In this document: one piece after another, positions 10,870 to 19,933 of the stretch
Position numbering within the stretch: the first letter of the stretch is position 1
Layout of the letters: every line of letters begins with the position of its first letter
NCBI GenBank assembly: GCA_030407085.1
Contig: CM059584.1
Location: 88,238,501 to 88,302,500 of the forward strand
From: Trichopria drosophilae
Taxonomy: Eukaryota; Arthropoda; Insecta; Hymenoptera; Diapriidae
Direction of reading: 5' to 3'
Length of the DNA stretch: 64,000 bases
The notes under the pieces: model-generated
The model's input: only the letters and a program-made list of their open reading frames with translations
Databases searched by the model: none
What the model was told of the DNA's origin: nothing
Translations under genes and position numbers: made by a program

Positions 10870-11220
10870 TGGATATCGCCTTTGAATCTTATTCAAAGGG
10901 CTTAATCAACTTTAAAGAAACCTTGTTGTGGTTATCGTCCTTGACATTGGTCAAGGAGACACTAAACTTTTCTTAATATTTAATTCATTATTAAACTGGA
11001 TATCGCCTTTGAATCTTATTCAAAGGGTTTAATTCACTTGACAGAAAACCTTGTTGCGGCTATCGTCCTTGACATTGGTCAGGGAGACACTAAACTATCC
11101 TAAATATTTAATCAAGTATTCAAACTGGATATCGCCTTCGAATCTAATTCGAGGGGTTTAATTGATTCTAAAGACAAACCTTTACGGCTATCGTTCTTGA
11201 AAATAATCAAGGAGAGCACC
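10870..11220. repeat. Three tandem ~128-bp units, each with two hairpins
   Basis: Units start at 10870, 10997 and 11126 with TGGATATCGCC. Each contains one palindrome of 9-bp stem (10879-10899, 11006-11026, 11135-11155) and a second of 7-8 bp (10938-10957, 11066-11085, 11194-11213). In unit 3 the first stem changes from CCTTTGAAT/ATTCAAAGG to CCTTCGAAT/ATTCGAGGG and still pairs. The array lies upstream of gypsy A gag, in its probable leader RNA. Confidence 0.8.
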
Positions 11221-12432
11221 CTTAATCATGCTATCTTTCAGCATTTATCAAAATATGTCACGTATTACCTTGGAATTTATTCAATCGATAAATGAAATCG
11301 TGGTGCAAGTCCCGGCCTCGTGGCGTATTTCGTTCCGCGGAAATAGCCGTACACGCGTTCGGGAGTGTTCGGATCAAGCGGCGCTGGCCTGCGTAGTCGA
11401 AGCTAGCGTCGATAGCGGATAATGTGGAAATCTTGGTTACCGGCACTGTGTGCAACCGCGGAATTAATTAATTTCTTTGGCGCCGATATTTTCATGACGA
11501 TGATGGCTACGGACACCGGCTGTGGAGGTGTGGCGCGATTTTTTGTATTGAATTTTGTCCGAATGGCTCCCGGCCCCTACGGGGCAACCCAAAATTTTCG
11601 GGGCGCCCTTATTAACATCTTGCGCGTCGTAAGGTTTTGTGACCCCAGGGATTCGGTTGGTTTTGTATTTCGGTTGCGGGCGGTTGCGAGCGGCGACGAC
11701 GGGGAAGGAATTTTGGGGTTATCTTTTTCTTTTGGGGGGGGGGGGGGGGGTCACAATCCTAATTGTACATTCAACGCCACATTTTTTTTCTTGTAGATTT
11801 TAATCCTCAAAACTCGATAATCGCGTTGAAAATGTTGTATATTTATATATTTTTAAGATATTAATTTTAATGTTTTGTAGTATAGGAAAATGTTTTAAAT
11901 AGGAAAATTATGCAGATTGAATTTATGTTCTGTCGTTTTCTCATTGAAGGGTGTTATCACCAATATGTTTACCTCCTTTATATTTTAATTTTCAGCTATG
12001 GTTTTATTTGTTTTCTCCTAATTCATTTTCGACCTAAAAACATACAGGGTGGTACAAATGTACAAATTGTAATTTTTTATTAGTTCATAATTTTTCATTC
12101 TTTACCACTTTTTTCAAATCCAGGTCAGCAGTTTAAAATGACTAAATATGCATAGAAACAAAAATCATCGCTGAAAAATATTAAAAATTGTAAGACAAAA
12201 TACATTTATAATAGTCCAATTTTACACTTTTTACACTAAACAGAGTCTGAACCATGTTAAAAGACTGTTTATTAATAAATACTAAATTGTAATATGTAAT
12301 ATTAGACTTCTACATAGAAAATTAAAAATCGTTTATCATCAGGACACTTCTTAAACATACCTACATAAATAAAAGCGTATGGGTGCATATATACATATAT
12401 GTGAATAATACATGTCGTATATATATATATAT
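11221..12432. other. Intergenic with a small inverted-repeat unit
   Basis: No gene is supported. TTGTGACCCC near 11635 and GGGGTCACAA near 11750 form 10-bp inverted ends around about 122 bp that includes a 16-18 base G run. AT-rich sequence follows, with ATACAGGGTGGTACAAATG at about 12042. Confidence 0.45.
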
Positions 12433-14167
12433 GGGTCATTCTCCGTCAACCGGTGAACCTTCCCAAAATTGGTTTCAATAAAAATGATCGAGTAAAGGCT
12501 TAAAATTCATAAAAAAATAAAGGCTATCAAATGCCGTATGCACATTTTTATTATCCAAAATGGCCGACCCAATATGGCGGCCAAAATGTAGAATTCGATT
12601 TATAACAATTTTTAATCACAAAGGAGACATTCATTTACGGTGTTTTTGGGTTCGCTGATTACGAATCCATCATCAGATTTTCAAAATCCAAAATGGCGGA
12701 TTCAAAATGGCGGATGAAATATCTGGAATATAAATTTACTTGAATAACTCTCATTACTCGGGGGATTATGAAGGTGGCAGAATACGAATTTGGTACCAGA
12801 TTTTCAAAACCCAAAATGGGGGATGAAATACCTGGAATATAAATTTACTTGAATAATTCGCATTACTCGGGGGATTATGGAGGTCGCTGAATTCGAATTT
12901 GGTACCAGATTTTCAAAATCCAAAATGGTGGATTCAAAATGACTAACGAAAATCCGAAAATTTAAATTTATTTAACGATTCTCATTTGTCACAATGTTTA
13001 AAATGGCGCTGAATATGAATCCGATTTCAGATTTTCTAAATTTGAAATTATGGATGAAACATACGCGCACGCGTGGGTGTATAGGCATGCCCGAGCGCAC
13101 ATTGATATTTTTATTACCTCACGAATGGCAGCACCTATTGCACGAACACAGGTTATCAATATATTTTTTACCACGTTCAGCTTACCCCAGGACTACGGCG
13201 AGGACGTAGTGGTAGATGGTCCCATTTTTTTTGTTTTTTCTTTATTTTATTTTTTTTTGTTTTTTCTTTACTTTTGGTTTTTTTTTTATTGTAATTTTTG
13301 TGACTTTTATCTTTTTTTGAAGATTATTTTCGTTTGAATTTTATTTAATTAGTTAATATTAATTAGTTCCTGGCTGGTTAACCACAATCCCTGAAGAGGG
13401 GCCCAAGTTGGCACGTAACTTCGAGTATATTTTTCAGTCGTAATATAAGATATAGATTCATCTATTTTCTTGTAGGATATCAGCCCTTGTACCCAATATT
13501 TTATTCAAATTATTCCTCCAAAATTTACTATTTATTTAAAAGGAATCAGTTAGACTTAAACATTATTTCAAATTATTTGTACGAAAAAATAACGCTGTCG
13601 GCTGCCGTTGATAAATTTAAGTTTTCGGATTTTCGTCCGTCATTTTGAATCCACTATTTTGGATTTTGAAAATCTAGTACCAGATTCGAATTCAGCGACC
13701 TCCAGAATCCCCTGAGTAATGAGAATTATTCAAGTAAATTTATATTCCAGGTATTTCATCCGCCATTTTGAATCCGCCATTTTGGATTTTGAGAATCTGG
13801 TACCAAATTCGTATTCTGCCACCTTCATAATCCCCCGAGTAATGAGAGATATTCAAGTAAATTTATATTCCAGATATTTCATCCGCCATTTTGAATCCGC
13901 CATTTTGGATTTTGAAAATCTGATGATGGATTCGTAATCAGCGAACCCAAAAACACCGTAAGTGAATGTCTCCTTTGTGATTAAAAATTGTTATAAATCG
14001 AATTCTACATTTTGGCCGCCATATTGGGTCGGCCATTTTGGATAATAAAAATGTGCAGACGGCATTTGATAGCCCTTATTTTTTTATGAATTTTAAGCCT
14101 TTACTCGATCATTTTTATTGAAACCAATTTTGGGTAGGCGGGTTCACCGGTTGACGGAGAATGACCC
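12433..14167. mobile_element. Large foldback (long-TIR) non-autonomous DNA element
   Basis: The ends read GGGTCATTCTCCGTCAACCG and its reverse complement, flanked on both sides by (TA)n that could hide the target duplication. The arms are about 550 bp each (12433 to about 12985 and about 13610 to 14167) with only scattered mismatches. They contain repeated strings such as CCAAAATGGCGGATTCAAAA and TGAATAACTCTCATTACTCG, at a local period near 118 bp. The centre has a CACGCGTG-rich piece, a T-rich run and a CTGAAGAGGGG motif. No transposase frame is present. Confidence 0.88.
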
Positions 14168-14513
14168 ATATATATGTATATATATGTATATAGCACGTTG
14201 CGGATCTGTGTCGAAACTGCATGGTAAATAAATGAAATGATTGCATCTCTCATTGCATATAAAATGTTCAATTGGAAGGCATCAACATTCATCTAAAAGT
14301 TGTTGCGTGACTTTATAAATAAAAGACTATTTTTTCTAAATATTTATCGACACTTGACAGTGAAAAAAAATATAAATTTACAATATTAAAACAAAATTTT
14401 TAATTTCTGAATATTTTTTACCAATAAATATAATAAAATACTTTAGCCATATGCACAGGTATATCAAACAGTGCATAAGAAGTGTCTTCATTACTTCCAC
14501 GTTTTGAAGAATA
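14168..14513. other. AT-rich spacer, nothing seen
   Basis: TA microsatellite remnants occur next to the foldback. No coding or structural signal was found otherwise. Confidence 0.4.
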
Positions 14514-14689
14514 CCCTGCCAAAAATGAAGCGTACAGTAAAGCGTCCAGTGAGAGAACAAGAAACGTTTTTACGAAATTGAACGCTTAATGAAGCGAATC
14601 GCACGCTTACAATAAGTTTAAATGACGCTTAATTGAAAAGAGTTCTGAAGCATGAATATGCACCTTTTAAGCGTTATCTAAGCGTCCAG

Positions 14690-15105
14690 TTAAGAGGCTT
14701 TTAAGAGTGCATCAATTTTTTTTTTACTTTTGTACGCTACATAAGAAAACCAAAATTAAAGAGTTCATGAGACGTTCGGCAAGATAAAGTAAAGCGATTT
14801 TTACAATCTTCTACAAGTTTCCTTACGAAACCTTATAATTTTCAGTCTTCAAAAATTATTTTGCTCCACATTGTACTACGATCAATCATTATTTACTCAT
14901 TATCAACGAACATTTTTATTAGAATACAAGTGTAACGCGATTATCATATTACGTCTTAAAAATTGATTCACGGTGGTAGATCAGTGGTTGGCGTCACGAG
15001 CAGTCTTTGTCTCACGTTAAGCGTCGCATGCCGTTGATTACGACTGGCTAGGTGACCGAATGAGAACACCGTATTTAAAGATAATTAATTTATCTTTAAA
15101 AAAAT
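14690..15105 (+). repeat. 416-bp direct repeat, left copy
   Basis: The segment runs from TTAAGAGGCTTTTAAGAG to ATTTATCTTTAAAAAAAT. It is matched at 16032-16447 with about six substitutions and no length difference. Confidence 0.9.
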
Positions 15106-16035
15106 CGTCGAGTCTTTTCGGTGTCCCAGGTAAGCACAGGAGTATACGAAGATAGTGACGTACGAATGGATGAGAGGATAAGGGGGGAAAAGAAAGAAGA
15201 GCAGTGCGTGAACGAGGAGGAAGGTAGTCGGAAGTCGAGCTTGGACAGCTTGCCAGTAGAAGCACCGTCGGGGAGGGTGGAGAGGTGGGTGAAGCAAGGA
15301 ACGGCGAACGAGAGCGGGAATAGTAGGAAGACAGGGACGACGGTCGAAAAGAGAAAGAGAGGGCGACCATCAAACGCGAAACGTTTGGGTAGGGAGCGCG
15401 AAGGAAGCGTAAGTGCTTCGTCGCTTGCGAGTTCGTGGTTTAAGAGGGGAAGAGAGAGCGGAACGGAGGAAAGTGACGCGGACGAACTCGCGGAATCGCA
15501 AGTACACGATAAGACAGAAGTACGACACGAGAAGAAGAAAAGTAAACGGAAAGTAAACGGGGAAATGGAGGAAAGAATTATGAAAAAATTAGAAGAACAC
15601 GGCGAAATGATAAAGGCGTTCAGGAAAGATATGCGGGGTATGAGGCAGGAAATAAATATTGATATAGAAACTTGAAAAAAGGAGCAAAAGCGTGAAATGG
15701 AAACATGGAAAAGTGAGCAAAAAGAAGAAATGGAAAAATGGAGAACGGAGCAACAAAAAAGGATAAAAAAATACCAAGAAGAAAGTGAACTGTTAAAAAA
15801 GAAATTGAAGGATATAGACAAGAAATTTGAGGATCAAGAAAAAAAGGAAAGAAGATGCAATTTTATAATAAAAGGTGAGAAAGCAGAAGGAAGATCCGCA
15901 AAAGAGGTAGCAGTGGCAGTGCTAAAAAAGTTAGGAAATGCAGATGAAAAAGTGACAGTAGAAGATGCTTTTAGAATAGGAAATGAACATCAGGAAATAT
16001 TTATTGTAAAATTGCGCAATCTAGAGGAGAATTAA
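15106..16035 (+). pseudogene. LINE ORF1 fragment (coiled coil plus RRM-like)
   Basis: From 15121 one frame runs to 16035 with a single TGA at 15673. The N-terminal part is charged and has an AT-hook-like KRKRGRPSNAKR. Next comes a long Glu/Lys coiled coil, then CNFIIKGEKAEGRSAKEVA and VEDAFRIGNEHQEIFIVKL, which resemble the RRM-like region of L1/Tx1-type ORF1 proteins. Such proteins bind the LINE RNA. The final residues come from the right direct repeat. There is no ORF2, 3' end or poly-A tail, so it is an internal fragment captured between repeats. Confidence 0.6.
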
Positions 16036-16447
16036 GAGGCTTTTAAGAGTGCATCAAGTTTTTTTTTACTTTTGTACGCTACATAAGAAAACCAAAATTA
16101 AAGAGTTCATGAGACGTTCGGCAAGATAAAGTAAAGCGATTTTTACAATCTTCTACAAGTTTCCTTACGAAACCTTATAATTTTCAGTCTTCAAAAATTA
16201 TTTTGCTCCACATTATACTACGATCAATCATTATTTACTCATTATCAACGAACATTTTTATTAGAATACAAGTGTAACGCGATTATCATATTACGTCTTA
16301 AAAATTGATTCACGGTGGTAGATCAGTGGTTGGCGTCACGCGCAGCCTTTGTCTCACGTTAAGCGTCGCATGCCGTTGATTACGACTGGATAGGTGACCG
16401 AATGAGAACACCGTATTTAAAGATAATTAATTTATCTTTAAAAAAAT
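16032..16447 (+). repeat. 416-bp direct repeat, right copy
   Basis: This copy matches 14690-15105 over its full length, for example both contain GTTCATGAGACGTTCGGCAA and GATTCACGGTGGTAGATCAG. Confidence 0.9.
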
Positions 16448-16942
16448 TAAATTACATACAAAAGATAAAAATATATTAATTTTTAAATAAAATGTAGAAA
16501 AAAATATAAAATAAATACAAATGTTTTCAAGGTAACTACTTTTTTTCTTATACCTTAATCAGGATCTCTTCCAGTACGCTTTCCAAAGCATACGCAGCCA
16601 TTCACAAATGCAAAGCGTTAAACTCTTAAAAGGTACATATTCACGCATTAAGTACTCTTATAGAACTTTCGTGGAAGCGGAATGCCCGTTTCTTGAACGT
16701 TTCCCGAACGTCAATTCCACGCTTTATGAACTCTTAATGGACGCTCATATTTTTGGCCGGGTATATTTATGATTTTATTCATCTTAAAAATTCGTTCTTT
16801 TACAAATAATAATTATGAATTCACGTTATTTTTCTAGTCAAATTTTCGATTAATATTTAGAAACTGAACAATTGCAATTTTTGTGTAAAAAAAAGCGCAA
16901 ACATTTTTTTTAATCGGTTTTCAACTGATTTCATTAGTTTAT

Positions 16943-17790
16943 ATAGATATAAAGGAAATGCGAGACATTAAATCGTTACTAATAGGTGTTTTTTGTTATA
17001 AACAAATGATATGCTCAAAAGTTGTCAATTTTTTTTGTTATTAATTCATTAACGGGCGGAATCGCCCTTTTTCTCAATTGTTGTCGTATTATTTACGTAC
17101 TATGATTTTGCGAGAGCTGCAGATCGACTTAGACAGATGGCGCCATACTTCACATTTGTGTATGAAATGTAGGACTGCAGAAACCTACACCAAGTACAGC
17201 AGCGGTCATGAGTCGATTTCCGCCAGATAAACAATACTTTCGAAACGTAAACACAAACAACGTGGCTCGTCTAACCAACAGCGAGCTGCTGCTTGAAAAC
17301 GAAATCGAAAAATTGTTCACCAGGCGGGGATCGAACTCACGACCTACGACTTCGTAGTCCAGTGCGTTAACCGCCTGAGCCAGGAAGCCGAAATTTTCAA
17401 CAAAAGTGAGTACAAAATTTCTTTACATTCCTTTTTTCAAATATCTTTGTTGGTTTTGATTTTACGGCAAAAAAAAATTATAAACAAAATGAAAGCTCGC
17501 AAGAATTTCCTACAAGAATGACTTGGAAAAAGTTGCTTTATTTTACACAATTCGTAAAAATTAAAAATTGTCCACGTTTTCAATTACTTATCATTGCTGT
17601 TAATAAAAAAAAGTCGATAAAGTCATTCTTGTAAGACACTTTGTAAGCTTTTATTTTGTTCATATGAAATTTTGTCGTAAAATCAATACCACTTTTTTGA
17701 AAATTGACAACTTTTGAGCAAATCATTTTGTAACGAGACACCCATTAGTAACGATTTAATGTCTCGCATTTCCTTTGTGTATATATATAT
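16943..17790. mobile_element. Third foldback element with nested inverted repeats
   Basis: A ~95-bp left arm at about 16943-17040 (GGAAATGCGAGACATTAAAT) is inverted at about 17692-17785. A second, inner inverted pair lies at about 17450-17515 and 17640-17695 (GATTTTACGGCAAAA and TTTTGTCGTAAAATC). The interior carries a tRNA-like module. The right arm ends in a TA microsatellite that abuts the gypsy B 5' LTR. No protein is encoded. Confidence 0.8.
17316..17390 (-). ncRNA. tRNA-like module with intact A and B boxes (SINE-like)
   Basis: On the minus strand TGGCTCAGGCGG (17382-17371) fits the Pol III A box TRGYNNARNNG, and GTTCGATCC (17336-17328) fits the B box GWTCRANNC, with tRNA-like spacing. 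The D and T arms can be drawn, but the acceptor strands do not pair and the anticodon stem is poor. It is therefore a tRNA-derived sequence and not a working tRNA. It may be a SINE head inserted in the foldback. Confidence 0.6.
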
Positions 17791-17796
17791 ATATAT

Positions 17797-18009
17797 ATAC
17801 GATCCGTAACGCTTTATCCCCAACTATTAACGACCGTCCCGTACTCTCCGCTGGAGAGCTAGTCGGTGGACGATTTTTCGCCGTGGGTCGCGTCCGATCC
17901 AGGACGTCACATTTGAATTGGGCCGGACAGATCGGGAATCTGTCCCGGAGTCTGTACCGCAGACCCGGAGTTCAAATCATGTTGGCGACCCGAAAAATAA
18001 ATCGTTACA
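17797..18009 (+). repeat. 5' LTR of gypsy B, truncated at its 5' side
   Basis: The sequence from ATACGATCCGTAACGC to AAATAAATCGTTACA matches the last 213 bp of the 3' LTR except for one C/T change. Upstream of it lies a TA repeat and the third foldback, where the first ~570 bp of the LTR should be. The missing part would include U3, so this copy may lack its promoter. Confidence 0.88.
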
Positions 18010-18026
18010 TGGCACCCAACAAAAAC
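18010..18026 (+). promoter_or_regulatory. Primer-binding site of gypsy B
   Basis: TGGCACCCAACAAAAAC starts directly after the LTR end CGTTACA. TGG is the complement of the tRNA CCA end, so this is the expected site for minus-strand priming. I do not assign the primer tRNA. Confidence 0.75.
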
Positions 18027-19933
18027 TAGGTTTTTTTAGTGGGTCTGTTAGGGTAATTAATCTTGTCATAACGCCCACGGAAAACCAGACAAAGTGCAAA
18101 ATTTGAAGTTGCCAATAACTTCGCGCAAAGAAAGCGATAGTATTATTTTTAATTTTCAAATTGAAATTAAAATAATACAATTCTCGGAAAGTGACGTGAA
18201 AGAAGTCAATTTCCGAGAATGTAAACAATTGCCTGTATACCAGTAGCAATTGTGTGTACATTTCTGTCACGATCAAATGAAGCGTTATATTAAATTAATA
18301 AATAAATTTTGAAAACATAAATTAAAGTATTAATTTAATAATTTTGAATTTTAAATCATAATCGTGACAGGAAACACAATATCAATGCTAATTAAAAATT
18401 GGATAAAATAATTGACAGATTCCTATTTCACTAAAGTGATCAAAATTAAAATAATCGTCGATTCTGAGCATTCGAGCGAAAAGAACCCGATTTCCAGGAA
18501 CGAAAAAAAATAATCGGCACCGAAATAGAACTAATAAAATTTCGTTGTACGTTGCCATTGTTTTTTTTTTTATTTTTAATTATTTGTGCCACAAAAACCC
18601 AATAATACCAAGAGCACTTATTTTAAGATAAAACAGGTGCCTGCGGAATTAATACCAAGATTAATTTAACAAAAATTAATTTGGAATTGTTGATTTAATT
18701 TCGAGTGTCTGAAATTAAAATAATATCCAATTCTGGGAAATTGCGCGGTTAATGACCGATTTCTTGGAATCGGAAAATAATCGACTCCGAATAGAGTATT
18801 TCTATATTTTAGTTAATTGTAAAATTAAAAAGCTTTTTGTAGCACTTGTTCAACGCGTGAACAAGTGCCAGTGTAAAGACAGGGAGCTTTAATTTTGCAG
18901 AGGAAAAATAAAGGTATTTTAGAGTAAATAATTTTCAAAAATTGATTGATTTACTTATTTCTTTTACTCTGCTTGTTGACAGTAGTAAACAATCAAATAA
19001 CGGTGCCAAAAACAGGCACAATAATTAAACCAAATAAAGTAAAAACAATAAAAAGGAAATTAATGCATTTTTATATTGTTTTTTTTTTGTTGTATCAATT
19101 TTTTTTTGTGTGGCTTATTGTCTCTGGCCCGGTGTAATATTAGACAGGCAGAATTTCTGTACTCTTTCTGTTCTCGAACTGTCAAATTAGCTGTCGTTGG
19201 TTCAGCATTGGAAAAATTTTCCTAAGGTTGTACATATACACAACTAATACGTAATCAAAACGTACGAAAATAGGTACGCAATACATCAGTATTGCGTCAG
19301 CACAAATCGTGCCAGTACCGAGTCACAAATTTTACAATTTTGTGCAGTACCTACTGGGTCGGGTCAGACACCCAGAAATTAAGCGTCATTCTGACATTGT
19401 TAATAAAAATTAATAATTTGAAAGACATTCGCTGGAGACAGATATCTTTTTACAGAAAGCCTTCAACCAAGGGCCAAAGAACATATAATCAAATTGATTT
19501 TATTTTATTTTTGTTAAATTAGTATTAAGTAATATAATTAAGGTATTTACAGCTGTTTGGTTATTTGTTGTGCCGGTAAAGGGCATTTGGGTCCAGATAA
19601 TTGGCCATAGGACGGAAAATTTTTTTTTTCTTTCAAGATAATTTTATTTAAAATTTATTCTTCCTCTTGCGTTAAGATAGGATAGATTAATTGTTATATA
19701 TGTATAGACATAATTTTAAATATTTATAAGTATAATAATATTAAGTATCCGGTGACAAATCAAGAGTCACGAAGATCTTCACGCAAGATAGAAGAAAGTG
19801 TATAATTGTTTGGTCGCATTAAATTTGTCCCGATCAATTTAGTGACCGGACACAATTTTTTTTTCGATAATACGGTGCCAGTGACCACCATCAGTTCCAA
19901 TAGGTGCGAATTTTTTTTTTTATTTAATTTAAG
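18027..19933 (+). other. Long untranslated leader of gypsy B with repeated hairpins
   Basis: The leader is AT-rich, about 1.9 kb, without a credible protein. Imperfect repeats sharing GAAATTAAAATAAT occur near 18165, 18430 and 18710. Hairpins include an 11-bp stem at 18180-18220 (ATTCTCGGAAA and TTTCCGAGAAT), 8 bp at 18225-18253, 12 bp with wobbles at 18730-18770, and an 11-bp stem with a 5-base loop at 18842-18868. A T-rich run lies 10-25 bases before the gag ATG. Confidence 0.7.

Larger units (their letters stand above)
2771..11220 (-). mobile_element. Gypsy A: Ty3/gypsy-type LTR retrotransposon, degenerate, minus strand
   Basis: Read on the minus strand the order is a hairpin-rich leader (11220-10870), gag (9678-7865), pol with protease, reverse transcriptase, RNase H and integrase (about 7889-4269), a third ORF (4148-3444), a purine-rich tract (about 3072-3057) and a candidate 3' LTR. 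Protease-RT-RNase H-integrase is the Ty3/gypsy order. At least two gag and four pol frameshifts make it non-autonomous. I found no second copy of the candidate LTR on the 5' side, so the right edge is uncertain and the element may be 5'-truncated. Gypsy B at 17.8-27.2 kb is a related, better preserved member of the lineage, and comparison with it supports most calls. Confidence 0.85.
14514..16765. mobile_element. Second foldback element, interrupted
   Basis: The left part, starting near CTGCCAAAAATGAAGCGT, and the right part, ending near GACGCTCATATTTTTGGCCGGG, are imperfect inverted copies rich in AAGCGT and GCGTCC. The inverted arms can be followed for about 200 bp. The interior is expanded by two direct 416-bp copies of its own sequence around a LINE fragment. 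No transposase is encoded. Confidence 0.7.

Noticed and set aside
10175..11796. Several 60-125 codon plus-strand frames
   Set aside because: They lie in the GC-rich leader and flank of gypsy A, lack domains and include low-complexity runs such as GGGGGG translations.
13374..13430. Hammerhead ribozyme at CTGAAGAGGGGCCC in the foldback centre
   Set aside because: No consistent stem II and no GAAAC element follow, so I do not call it.
17316..17390. A functional tRNA gene
   Set aside because: A and B boxes are intact, but the acceptor strands do not pair and the anticodon stem is poor, so it is a tRNA-derived module.
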